Assembly: GCF_000407445.1 (NCBI RefSeq)
Contig: NZ_ASWB01000001.1
Coordinates: 62,001 to 126,000, forward strand
DNA: 64,000 bases
Direction of reading: 5' to 3'
Origin: Enterococcus moraviensis ATCC BAA-383
GTDB lineage: Bacteria; Bacillota; Bacilli; Lactobacillales; Enterococcaceae
Shown here: one piece after another, positions 1 to 7,987 of the stretch
Numbering within the stretch: position 1 is the stretch's first letter
How the letters are laid out: every line of letters starts with the position of its first letter
Program-made: the position numbers and the translations under genes
Notes under the pieces: model-generated
Databases searched by the model: none
What the model saw: the letters and a program-made list of their open reading frames with translations, nothing else
What the model was told of the DNA's origin: nothing

Positions 1-6
1 GAAGGT

Positions 7-393
7 GTGGTCATTCAAAAATACGAGGCTTATTCAACAAATAGTGTCTATCTTAAATTTGATTGTGGGCTATCCAATTCTTTAAGAATTGGTGATCATG
101 CTGGTAAACAACATCTTAGCTATATGTTTATGGTAGATGTGACTCATTCAGGAAGACGGATTGTAAAACAAGAAAGATTTACTCAATACACGTATGCTGC
201 AACAAAAAAACAATTAAGAAAAGTTGTAAAGCATATTCTTGATCATCGAGATCGAAGGATTGATCAGTATGGAGGGTACGCAAATTACAGGGAACAAATG
301 AAACACCAGTATATAAAAAGCAAAGACCAGAAAGGATTTTGGTCACAAGCTGAATTTATAAATAAAAAGAGAGAAGGAATAAAAAATGATTAG
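7..393 (+). CDS. Hypothetical early prophage protein, possibly 5'-partial
   Basis: 128 residues if translation begins at the GTG at position 7. The GAAGG just upstream lies only 1-2 bases from that GTG, and the frame stays open to the window edge, so the true start may be outside. The protein is basic and Tyr/Lys/Gln-rich with no membrane segment and no motif I recognise. It overlaps the next gene by 8 bases, so it belongs to the phage early operon leading into the recombination genes. No function is assigned. Confidence 0.6.
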   Translation: MVIQKYEAYSTNSVYLKFDCGLSNSLRIGDHAGKQHLSYMFMVDVTHSGRRIVKQERFTQYTYAATKKQLRKVVKHILDHRDRRIDQYGGYANYREQMKHQYIKSKDQKGFWSQAEFINKKREGIKND

Positions 394-598
394 ACCATTA
401 AAAACAACTACAAAATATTATGCAACTACTGAAGCAGAGGCAAAAAGTAAAGTTGATGAAATCAAAGAGAAATCAACTGGTTTAGTTACAAGTACTAAAA
501 TCGATCAAAAATCTCATAAAGAAGCTGGTGATTATTTTGAATTGACAGTTGTTCAAACTTTTACTTCTAGTAAAGACATTATCGAAAGTGGGGTGTAA
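386..598 (+). CDS. Hypothetical phage protein, 70 aa
   Basis: Small soluble protein of 70 residues, Lys/Glu/Thr-rich, starting at an ATG inside the end of the preceding gene after a GAAGGAAT ribosome binding site. It sits four bases before the AAA ATPase start, so it is probably translationally coupled in the early operon. No domain is recognised. Its place ahead of an AAA/DUF669 pair suggests a recombination accessory role, but this rests on position only. Confidence 0.6.
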   Translation: MIRPLKTTTKYYATTEAEAKSKVDEIKEKSTGLVTSTKIDQKSHKEAGDYFELTVVQTFTSSKDIIESGV

Positions 599-602
599 TT
601 AA

Positions 603-1526
603 ATGTCGATTTTACCACCGAACAAACCACAGGTACCAAAAGATACACCAAGAAATTTCTTCATCTGGGGCCCAACTATGGGCGGGAAATCATTTCTAGC
701 AACACAGTTTCCAAACCCTCTTGTTTTTAATACTGATGGAAATGCAGAAGCCAATACTGTTCCTTCAGTTCAGCTTCGGAATATTAAAGACGAAAAAGGA
801 AAAATTAAGCGGTCAGTGATTGATCAACTTGATAAACTGATCACTGCGCTGCAGACAGAAAAGCATACCTATCAAACAGTCGTTCTTGATGTAATTGACG
901 ACATTATCGTAATGATCGAACAATACATCTGTGATAAGGAAGATGTTGAAACATTAGGAGATATTCCTTATGGGAAAGGCTATGCAGCTTTCACCAATAT
1001 TTTTCAGCAGCTGGTTATTGAATTGAAATCTCTACCAATGAATGTCATCTACATTTCTAGAAATGCTTCTAAGATGGAAGGATTGACAGAAATTGAAATT
1101 CCTTCTTTAAAAGAAAAGCATCAAAATATCGTAAACGGAAACTGTGATCTATCTATCCAATGTAAGAAGGTCGGGAAAAATTATATCCGTGTGGCCAAAG
1201 CTAGACGGAAAGATTATATGAGAGACCAGGTGGATGATCCAGCTATTCTAAAAATCTTAGATTCAATCACAGGCGTTTTCGGGAAATCTCCAAAAACTAC
1301 AAAAAAACAACAAGAAGCGATCGTCAAAGAAATCGAGAAAAAAGAAGACGTTCTTCTAGCTGCTGAATCTGGAGAAGATACTCCCAGTGATGAATCAGCT
1401 GAAAAAACTGAAACAAAAGAAGAAACTAAGCCAGCAAGAAAGCAGACAGCTCCAGTTAATCAACAGGCATCAAAAGTGGCAGCAAATACCGCTGCTACAG
1501 GCAAACGAGTTCGACCACAAATCTAA
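603..1526 (+). CDS. Phage AAA-family ATPase (Sak4-like recombination/nucleotide-binding protein)
   Basis: 307 residues. A Walker A motif GPTMGGKS lies at residues 23-30 and a Walker B-like hydrophobic strand ending in DVIDD at about 96-102, which is the layout of the compact RecA-core phage proteins annotated as AAA_24/Sak4 nucleotide-binding proteins. These act in phage recombination or replication with an ssDNA-binding partner. The last 80 residues are a charged Lys/Glu/Thr/Ala-rich tail, probably disordered. It is followed after 35 bases by a DUF669 gene, the usual partner in Firmicute phages. Family assignment is good; the annealing or recombinase activity is inferred from the family. Confidence 0.8.
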   Translation: MSILPPNKPQVPKDTPRNFFIWGPTMGGKSFLATQFPNPLVFNTDGNAEANTVPSVQLRNIKDEKGKIKRSVIDQLDKLITALQTEKHTYQTVVLDVIDDIIVMIEQYICDKEDVETLGDIPYGKGYAAFTNIFQQLVIELKSLPMNVIYISRNASKMEGLTEIEIPSLKEKHQNIVNGNCDLSIQCKKVGKNYIRVAKARRKDYMRDQVDDPAILKILDSITGVFGKSPKTTKKQQEAIVKEIEKKEDVLLAAESGEDTPSDESAEKTETKEETKPARKQTAPVNQQASKVAANTAATGKRVRPQI

Positions 1527-1561
1527 AACACTACTACAGAAAATGAAAGAGGTAATGAAAC

Positions 1562-2083
1562 ATGGGACTTAAAGATTTAGCAAATGAAGTATTATCAAAA
1601 TTTGATCCAAAGAATGACGATCCGAATGCTGGAGGCTTCGACAATTTACCGGATGGTGAATATGATGTGACCTTAGCAAAAGCAGAACATAAAATTTTTG
1701 AAAAAAGCGGCTGGGAATGCTTGTCGTTTGAAAATGAAGTAACTGTTGGTGAAATGTCTGGAAGAAAAGAATTTATCAACATGAGCTTCGATCAATCTAG
1801 TACACCAGAGTTTGTCTTAAATAAAAATATTAAGTTAGTGGCCAAACTCGCTGCGGTAATTGGTTTGACGCTTACGGACGAGGATTGGGAAGACGAAACG
1901 ACAATGGCACAAGCATTTCAGGATGGCATCGGTAGTCAATATGTACTGAAAGTAACATCCTCACCAAACAAAAAAGATCCAACGAAGCCATACAGAAATT
2001 TTGATTTTATTGCCTATGACGATGAAGCAGACAATCCTAATGAACAGTATCCAGATATTAGTGATGAAGATCTTCCATATTAG
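1562..2083 (+). CDS. DUF669 phage protein (probable ssDNA-binding partner)
   Basis: 173 residues. The N-terminal 'LPDGEYDV' stretch and the following beta-rich body match the DUF669 family, which sits beside AAA/Sak4-type ATPases in phages of low-GC Gram-positives. The C-terminus is strongly acidic (repeated Asp/Glu ending in EDLPY), as in many single-strand binding proteins, where the acidic tail recruits partners. The start is the ATG after an AGAGGTAATGAA ribosome binding region. DUF669 membership is moderately sure; ssDNA binding is an inference from tail chemistry and context. Confidence 0.75.
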   Translation: MGLKDLANEVLSKFDPKNDDPNAGGFDNLPDGEYDVTLAKAEHKIFEKSGWECLSFENEVTVGEMSGRKEFINMSFDQSSTPEFVLNKNIKLVAKLAAVIGLTLTDEDWEDETTMAQAFQDGIGSQYVLKVTSSPNKKDPTKPYRNFDFIAYDDEADNPNEQYPDISDEDLPY

Positions 2084-2096
2084 AGGTGAGTAAATA

Positions 2097-2285
2097 ATGT
2101 TCGTATTGTCAGGCATTGATACCGGAAAGAAGTACCTTGAAGAATCAACAAAAGAAGAGCTTCTTCGAAAAGCTTATGATAAGTATCCGACATCAAAACC
2201 AGCTTGAAAAGATGTCTTAAATTCACGAGAAAGTCTTAATGATCCGATTTATCCGGAACCCATGAGAATTATAGAAATTAGGTGA
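2097..2285 (+). pseudogene. Small phage gene interrupted by an in-frame TGA
   Basis: An ATG at 2097 after GAGGTGA opens a 36-codon frame ending at TGA 2205-2207. The same frame then stays open for 25 more codons, with phage-like protein composition, to TGA 2283-2285, which overlaps the polymerase ribosome binding site. Reading TGG (Trp) in place of TGA at 2205 would give one 62-residue protein filling the gap between DUF669 and the polymerase. This looks like a single G-to-A nonsense mutation or a sequencing error. No domain is recognised. Confidence 0.55.
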
Positions 2286-2290
2286 GATCC

Positions 2291-3853
2291 ATGTTTACTT
2301 TCTATTGGTTACTACAAAATGAAAGTTCATTCACTGCAGTTCTAAAAACTGAAAATGAAGTACAAGTTATTACTGACAGAGAGAGTCTGAAAAAGGCTCT
2401 CGACTCTGTCAGCTATCTAGTGAGCTTTGGTAATTATTCAACTATGGATAAGCAGTTTGCTTTACTTCTTTCAAATAATAAAAGCAAGTATTTACAGAAA
2501 AATATATCAATTGATTTATCCCAGGAGCTTGGGAACAAAACAATTGAAGAAATTGGTTTTCGTCTAGGCCATGATTTGAAGGCAAAAACGGCAAAAGATT
2601 TTTGCCAGAAGCGAATTGAAATTTGTGAGTACATTTTTTCAAAAAGGGAAGAGTATTTGGAAAGTAAGTTTCAGATTGTGAAGGAATTCGATCTAGATCC
2701 GAGATTTGTTATGAAGACTCGTGCTGGTTTAGCTGCAGAAGTTTTGAAAGCAAAAAAACAGCCAAAGACACCCAATGTTTTGATGTATGACTATGATAAA
2801 AGGATCTACCTCAATGAGCTCCCTGAAAAATTAATCAATTTCTACAACAACATAAAAAAGCAGTACATCATCGATAAAGATGAAAAAATTAAATCTGAAA
2901 AGATAAAAATGACTCTTTGTGGTTTGACTCATACGTTTGGCTTTGGCGGTGTTCATGCAGCAAAGGAAAAATATAAAGGATCAGGAGATTTCTTGCTTAT
3001 TGATGTACGTCAGTTTTTTCCTTCATTGATACTTAACAATAATTTTTTGAGCCATGCCGTGAAAGAGAAACAACTTTACAAAAAATTGTATGACAAAAAA
3101 GTTGATACTGGGCAAGAAACGTACAAGGTTTTGATTGCTGCAGTCAATGGAGCGATGAATAATTCATATTCAAACTTATATGATCCTCAGAAATTTTATG
3201 CAGTTACTGTTAATGGCCAGCTGATCATCACTCATCTTATTATGCTTTTGGAAAACTTCATTGAAGAATTAATTCAAACTAATACAGATGGCATACTAGT
3301 AAAAATAAATCCTGCTTTCGAATCACTGATAAACGATTTGCTTAGTAGATGGTCAGAGCACTATGAGCTGGATCTGAAAGTAACAAAGATAAAAAATGTT
3401 TGGCAGCGTGATGTAAATAACTACATTTTAGAGAAAACAGCTGGAGAGTTTATCAAGAAGGGTATTTATTCAGATGTTGATTACCTGAGCAGTGCTATTC
3501 CGGTTATACCTGCAGCTCTAAATGCTTATATGTTGAAAGGAATCAAACCTCAAACGTTTTTGATTGATGTGTTCAAAAGTGAAGCGATTGGACAGTTTTA
3601 CTATATCGGAAAAATTGCCAGAGGATATGATGCGATTGAGCAACAGGTAGGTAGAAGTTATAAAAAGTTGAACAATACTGTTTGTGGTATTGCGACAAGT
3701 AATAAAAAACTAGGCGGTATCTATCAGACGAAGAACGATCTACATTCTAAGCTTCCAGGTTCTCCAGTACATTTCCTGCCGTATGATCGAGCAACTAAAA
3801 AAGATATTGATATGAGCTGGTATGTAGAAGAAGTTGAAAAATTTATATTTTAG
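2291..3853 (+). CDS. Phage DNA polymerase, family B-like
   Basis: About 520 residues from ATG 2291, which has AGGTGA six bases upstream; an in-frame GTG at 2282 is less likely. Motif A is visible as DVRQFFPSL (residues 238-246), the equivalent of DxxSLYPS in family B polymerases, and motif C as NTDG (331-334), where family B usually has DTD. The N-terminal segment with 'LVSFGNYSTMD' may be a reduced exonuclease-like domain. The protein is shorter than classical family B enzymes. It probably replicates phage DNA together with the primase-helicase downstream. The Asn for Asp in motif C is noteworthy but occurs in phage variants; activity is not proven. Confidence 0.7.
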   Translation: MFTFYWLLQNESSFTAVLKTENEVQVITDRESLKKALDSVSYLVSFGNYSTMDKQFALLLSNNKSKYLQKNISIDLSQELGNKTIEEIGFRLGHDLKAKTAKDFCQKRIEICEYIFSKREEYLESKFQIVKEFDLDPRFVMKTRAGLAAEVLKAKKQPKTPNVLMYDYDKRIYLNELPEKLINFYNNIKKQYIIDKDEKIKSEKIKMTLCGLTHTFGFGGVHAAKEKYKGSGDFLLIDVRQFFPSLILNNNFLSHAVKEKQLYKKLYDKKVDTGQETYKVLIAAVNGAMNNSYSNLYDPQKFYAVTVNGQLIITHLIMLLENFIEELIQTNTDGILVKINPAFESLINDLLSRWSEHYELDLKVTKIKNVWQRDVNNYILEKTAGEFIKKGIYSDVDYLSSAIPVIPAALNAYMLKGIKPQTFLIDVFKSEAIGQFYYIGKIARGYDAIEQQVGRSYKKLNNTVCGIATSNKKLGGIYQTKNDLHSKLPGSPVHFLPYDRATKKDIDMSWYVEEVEKFIF

Positions 3854-3868
3854 ATAGGAGGCATGAGG

Positions 3869-4417
3869 ATGGAAAAATTTATTGATGAACTGATAAAAGA
3901 ATATGAACAAAAAAAAGAAAATTATAGTATTTCTAATTTACACTACACAGGTTTAGGTATGGCAACGCTGTGCAAAGGTTTTACTAGAGATTTGGAAAAA
4001 GTCAAATCATCACTACCCAAACCTGTTGAGGTTCCGGAGTTTGTGGCTGAGTATTTGGAAATGCGAAAAGACCAAGCTCCAGTTGGTGGATTAGGTGCTG
4101 CACTCTTATGTGTATTTGATGGTAGAGAAACTCCAAAATTGTTTAACTGGATGAATAATAATGTCGAAGTGTTTGCTCGTGCATGGCTTGAAGGTTGGAA
4201 ACTGACAGAAGCTCCATTGTATTATGTCGATTTTATAAACGATAGCGATGTGCATAAAAGACTAGTTTTAGATCACGAAAACGACAAATATAATATTGTG
4301 GACTGGTCAGACAATTTAATTGAATTAGTTCAAGATATGTTTACAGAATCGGAAATAAGAAAAGTAAACCCTGATTTTATGGCGTTTGCTTTACCAGTTA
4401 AGGAGGATGCAGAATGA
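3869..4417 (+). CDS. DUF1642 domain phage protein
   Basis: 182 residues from ATG 3869. The alternative ATG at 3863 sits too close to the AGGAGG at 3856-3861. The body 'EVPEFVAEYLE...' followed by 'FARAWLEGWKL' is the DUF1642 signature common in early regions of Enterococcus, Lactococcus and Streptococcus prophages. Function is unknown. It overlaps the next small gene by four bases (ATGA), indicating coupled translation. Confidence 0.75.
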   Translation: MEKFIDELIKEYEQKKENYSISNLHYTGLGMATLCKGFTRDLEKVKSSLPKPVEVPEFVAEYLEMRKDQAPVGGLGAALLCVFDGRETPKLFNWMNNNVEVFARAWLEGWKLTEAPLYYVDFINDSDVHKRLVLDHENDKYNIVDWSDNLIELVQDMFTESEIRKVNPDFMAFALPVKEDAE

Positions 4418-4578
4418 ATCCTAAAATCGAAATGAAAACACCTCAACTTGTCGAACAAGTCGAGGTGATACATGTTGAAGCTGTAAGAGGTAATGGCACA
4501 GAAGAGAATCCAGTCAGAATTGTTCATCAATATTGGAGTAAAGAAGGAATGTTATTAGCAGAAAATGACGATTATTGA
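4414..4578 (+). CDS. Small conserved phage protein, 54 aa
   Basis: A 54-residue frame that starts in the ATGA overlap with the DUF1642 gene, after AAGGAGG. The C-terminal stretch 'NGTEENPVRIVHQYWSKEG' is typical of short proteins found in many Firmicute phages, function unknown. Its last seven bases overlap the end of the convergent DUF4145 gene, so there is no room for a terminator between them. Confidence 0.65.
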   Translation: MNPKIEMKTPQLVEQVEVIHVEAVRGNGTEENPVRIVHQYWSKEGMLLAENDDY

Positions 4579-5258
4579 TTTCTTCTTTCTGCCTGTTTTT
4601 CTGAGTTAATGCTTTTGATTTTCTCTAACATCAGTTGGCGATCATGTCTTTTTATATACCAATCTTCTGTTAAGAATTCAATAAACATTATCAATTGTCG
4701 AGCTTCATCGGGTTCTATATCGACCATTAAGTTAATATCGTTTTCTGGATGAGCACCAATATTACCTAATTGTCGTAAAGCATGAAGGACTTCTTTTGTT
4801 TCCAAATTAACTTCCTTTTCAATAGCTTTTATCTCGTTAAGTAAAGAGGTATTTTTTGGTAAATCTGGCCAAAAATCACGAATCATTCCTTGTAAACAGC
4901 GTCGAGATAAGGTTGCAGAAGCTTTAGGGCTTAAATCAACGATTAAACAAGCTTCTTCGTAATCTTTTCTGATTGATTCAGGAATATAATCTGGTAATGG
5001 TTTTGCAGATGTTCTAGGGCGAATAGGAAAATTTTTATTGCCATGCATACTTCCTATACCTACCACAACAATTGAAATCTCTTGGCATTTTGGGCATTTT
5101 GAAAAACTGACCATAATTTTATCTTCTTTTTTATTTATACTAGTGGTAATAACCCCTTTTAAATCATTAAAAGACAATTCAGAAGTTTGATGTGTTTCAT
5201 TTGTTGCAACGAAATAATTATTACAAAAAGGACATAGTTCTGTAAAACCTGTACTCAT
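4572..5258 (-). CDS. DUF4145 protein with zinc ribbon (candidate prophage moron)
   Basis: 228 residues. A zinc-ribbon-like pair, CPFC near residue 9 and CPKC near residue 55, precedes a helical DUF4145 domain whose 'LSPKASATLSRRCLQGMI' helix is characteristic. DUF4145 occurs alone or fused to restriction and other defence proteins, and its activity is not established. The gene is antisense to the early operon and has its own extended -10 promoter, which is the layout of a moron expressed in the lysogen. A role in superinfection defence is an inference from family and context. Confidence 0.7.
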   Translation of the reverse strand: MSTGFTELCPFCNNYFVATNETHQTSELSFNDLKGVITTSINKKEDKIMVSFSKCPKCQEISIVVVGIGSMHGNKNFPIRPRTSAKPLPDYIPESIRKDYEEACLIVDLSPKASATLSRRCLQGMIRDFWPDLPKNTSLLNEIKAIEKEVNLETKEVLHALRQLGNIGAHPENDINLMVDIEPDEARQLIMFIEFLTEDWYIKRHDRQLMLEKIKSINSEKQAERRNQ

Positions 5259-5285
5259 AGTTCCACCTACCCATTTTTTTAAATT

Positions 5286-5314
5286 ATTATATCAGGAAAA
5301 ATAGAGATAAACCA
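5286..5314 (-). promoter_or_regulatory. Promoter of the DUF4145 gene
   Basis: On the minus strand a TATAAT (5286-5291) preceded by TG one base upstream forms an extended -10. It lies 17 bases from a weak TGGTTT -35 at 5309-5314. It would start transcription about 20 bases upstream of the DUF4145 ribosome binding site, independent of the phage early operon. Confidence 0.5.
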
Positions 5315-5362
5315 TAATGAACAGTAAATAAATTTATACATCAAGGCAGGTGATAAGACAGT

Positions 5363-7219
5363 GTGCTTAATTTTATAAAACTTGAACCAGGGAAAAAGAA
5401 ACCTGATCAACACAATTTAGACGATTTTTATACAGACATTACCAAGTTGAGCGATGCTGCAGTACGGTTGGATGACAGCACAGTCGTGATCGATTTCGAT
5501 GAATATCCTGAAATCGGTAAAGCTTTGGTAAAAAAATATCCAACGTTTTGGGTTGAAACAAAGCGTGGAATACATCTTTACTACAAACGGCCGATCCAAA
5601 TTAATGGCCACAAAATTCTTTTAAGAAACTGGACCAAGAAAAATACTGTCATCGGTGCGCTTGTTGATTTTAAGACAGGAAACAAATCCACTGTCACAAT
5701 TAAACAAAATGGAAAACTTAGAAAAATACACGGTTCTTTTGAAATGTGGAATGATCTTCCGCCGCTACCGATCGAACTATTCCCTGTTAAATTAAAGTCA
5801 GCTTTGACTGGCATGGGTGAAGGAAGTCGGAACAGTTCTCTTTATAGTCAACTTTTAACAACGAGAGAAATGTACGAGCTTGATTATGATACTTTGATCA
5901 AAATGGGTGAAACAATCAACGAATTAGTTTTCGCTGAACCGATCCCGACTGCAGATATTACTTCAGTAGTAAACTCAGTAAATGAGAAAGAGATTTTACA
6001 AAGTTTAGTTCTAAATCCTAGTGACATGATTGCAACTAGCGAAGCGCTGGCCAAAGAATTAGAAATAAAATTTTTTAACGGTTCTCTTTTCCATCGTGAA
6101 AAAAACTATTGGATCAATGATAAAAATAAACTATTAAGAAAAATTGATCAGCGAATAAAGCTTTTACCTAATAAGTGGAAGCAGCTGGTTGATCTATTCC
6201 CTGTTAAAGGAGAATTAATAGAAGTGTATGATTTCCCGATTCAATTTAAAAACGATTTTATGTTAGATGGTGCTGATGTTATTCCAATGGCCACAAAAGA
6301 ATTTACTCCATATTTTTTAGATGTTGAGTATAATCCTGATGCGTACGATGAGCATGTTGATAAGTTTCTAGATTTTTTAAGCAGTGAGAAAAAGGATCTT
6401 AGAAATGTGATTGAAGATATGCTGGGTCATATTCTGATGACTCAAGGCTTTCCTCATAAGGTTTTCTTTTTGGTAGGTTCATCTGGTGCAAATGGTAAGT
6501 CAACGTTTTTAGAAATGCTGAATGCCTTTATTGGTGATTTAGGTTTGAACCTTGCGTTAGAACAGTTTAACGATCAGACATCCGTCATGGAACTCGAAGG
6601 AAAGCTGGTTAATGTCGGTGACGATATTGATGCTGGTTATATGGAAAAATCTATGAACTTTAAAACCTTAGCTTCAGGTAATACGATCATGGTTCGACCA
6701 ATTTACTCAAAACCATACAAATTAAAAAATAAAGCAACGCTTGTTTTTACAGCAAATGAAATGCCGACATTCAAGGATAAGTCTGGAGGGATTGCAAGAC
6801 GGATCGTCATCATCCCTTGTGAAAATAAAGTAAAAAAAGCAGATCCTAAAATTGATGATAAGCTTTCTACTGATAACGCGAAGTCATATCTTTTAAATAT
6901 CGCTTTGTCAGCTATGCAGCGAATCATAAATAACGGCGGCCGCCTCTCCACTTCCGAAACAGTCGACAAGATCACAGATGAATACTTTGTTGAAAGTGAT
7001 TCTATTCTTGGATTTCTGCACCAAAATGGCATTGATGAAAACATGACGACTAAAGGTGTCTATGATGATTACTTAAAATATTGTGAAGAAGCTGGCACAA
7101 AACCTTATTCTCAAACTAAATTTACTCAGCGGCTTAAAACTGCTGGTTACGAAAAGGCACAACGTAGAATGATGGGGAAAAAATACTACTACTACAAGCA
7201 GCAGGTTGAAACAGAATAA
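5363..7219 (+). CDS. Phage primase-helicase (prim-pol plus D5/P4-type SF3 helicase)
   Basis: 618 residues from GTG 5363, preceded by AGGCAGGTGATAAG. The N-terminal 150 residues carry an archaeo-eukaryotic prim-pol-like strand VIDFDE (about 42-47). The C-terminal half is a superfamily 3 helicase with Walker A GSSGANGKST at residues 372-381, a Walker B/B' region including 'VNVGDDID', and the 'LVFTANEMP' sensor. Such fusions initiate and unwind phage or plasmid origins. The array of repeated boxes directly downstream is the natural candidate for its origin. Assignment is secure at family level. Confidence 0.88.
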   Translation: MLNFIKLEPGKKKPDQHNLDDFYTDITKLSDAAVRLDDSTVVIDFDEYPEIGKALVKKYPTFWVETKRGIHLYYKRPIQINGHKILLRNWTKKNTVIGALVDFKTGNKSTVTIKQNGKLRKIHGSFEMWNDLPPLPIELFPVKLKSALTGMGEGSRNSSLYSQLLTTREMYELDYDTLIKMGETINELVFAEPIPTADITSVVNSVNEKEILQSLVLNPSDMIATSEALAKELEIKFFNGSLFHREKNYWINDKNKLLRKIDQRIKLLPNKWKQLVDLFPVKGELIEVYDFPIQFKNDFMLDGADVIPMATKEFTPYFLDVEYNPDAYDEHVDKFLDFLSSEKKDLRNVIEDMLGHILMTQGFPHKVFFLVGSSGANGKSTFLEMLNAFIGDLGLNLALEQFNDQTSVMELEGKLVNVGDDIDAGYMEKSMNFKTLASGNTIMVRPIYSKPYKLKNKATLVFTANEMPTFKDKSGGIARRIVIIPCENKVKKADPKIDDKLSTDNAKSYLLNIALSAMQRIINNGGRLSTSETVDKITDEYFVESDSILGFLHQNGIDENMTTKGVYDDYLKYCEEAGTKPYSQTKFTQRLKTAGYEKAQRRMMGKKYYYYKQQVETE

Positions 7220-7227
7220 TAAAAAAG

Positions 7228-7518
7228 CCCCACTTTTAACAAAAAGCCCTACTTTGTCCCTACTTTTTTTAGCAAAGTGGGGACTGGTAAAACCCTTGTT
7301 ACAATTGAGTTTATACTATAGTGTCCCCACTATCCCTACTTTTTTTTATTACTTAAAGAAAAAAAGAGGGGAATATATATAGTATTAATAAATATATATA
7401 AGGGGCTGAAAAAGTGGGGCTTCTGTGGCTTATTCGCTAAAACCCTTGTGGCTGTAAGCATTAAGTAAGCCCTACTTTAATTTTAAAAGTGGGGACAAAG
7501 TAGGGACAGCCCTACTTT
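7228..7518 (+). repeat. Iteron-like CCCYACTTT box array, candidate phage replication origin
   Basis: Ten exact copies of CCC(C/T)ACTTT or its complement and one degenerate copy occur in 290 bases. Forward copies start at 7228, 7247, 7258, 7334, 7470 and 7510, with a variant at 7325. Reverse copies start at 7274, 7411, 7486 and 7497. Between the left and right groups lies an almost pure A/T stretch (about 7341-7400) suitable for unwinding. The 12-base string TAAAACCCTTGT also occurs twice, at 7288 and 7438, exactly 150 bases apart. The position immediately after the primase-helicase gene supports an origin. Confidence 0.6.
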
Positions 7519-7548
7519 TTATAAAAACTTAAAAGAAGGTGATTCATC

Positions 7549-7959
7549 ATTTACGAGTGGGTTAATTCAATAGTTCATATTGATAATGAGTTATATGAGT
7601 TAAAAATATCTTTAGAATTAAATAGAAGAGAGTTCTCACGATGGCAGAATTATTTAGATGGTGATGATGGAGACCTAGCAAAGCATCAAACATTTTTGAC
7701 AGCTTTGCATAAACAAAAACAACTAAAAGGAGTGATTAAAGAATTGGATCAACGGGTTGAAAAATTAGAAAAAGAACGTAAGGAGATTATTCAACTCATT
7801 GATAAGTTCAATGGATTGAATCAACGAATTTTAAAATTGAAATATGTTGAAGGGTTAACATTAGAATCAATTGCAGAAGAGACAGGGTATAGCTACTCAT
7901 ATATTAAAAGCAAACATGCGGAGCTTATGAGAATCATTAACTTCACTAAAAAAGTATAA
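7549..7959 (+). CDS. Phage sigma-like HTH regulator, non-standard or lost start codon
   Basis: 136 residues if started at ATT 7549, which is placed correctly behind AAGAAGGTGA (7533-7542). No ATG or GTG is available there, and the first in-frame conventional start is TTG at 7696, which would remove a third of the protein. A coiled-coil segment precedes a region 4-type helix-turn-helix ('LKLKYVEGLTLESIAEETGYSYSYIKSKH'-like, split here for length), as in the DUF1492/ArpU-type late regulators of Firmicute phages. It probably activates late transcription. The start codon is either a rare ATT or a mutated ATG. Confidence 0.6.
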   Translation: MYEWVNSIVHIDNELYELKISLELNRREFSRWQNYLDGDDGDLAKHQTFLTALHKQKQLKGVIKELDQRVEKLEKERKEIIQLIDKFNGLNQRILKLKYVEGLTLESIAEETGYSYSYIKSKHAELMRIINFTKKV

Positions 7960-7987
7960 AGAGAGATACTGAATAGTATCTCTCTTT
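7958..7987. terminator. Bidirectional terminator
   Basis: A perfect 13-base-pair stem (7958-7970 with 7975-7987) has a GAAT loop and A/T tracts on both flanks. It separates the sigma-like regulator from the convergent NDT-like gene. Confidence 0.75.

Noticed and set aside
7696-7959. TTG 7696 as the true start of the sigma-like regulator
   Set aside because: No ribosome binding site there, and 49 upstream codons of coherent protein sequence would be lost.
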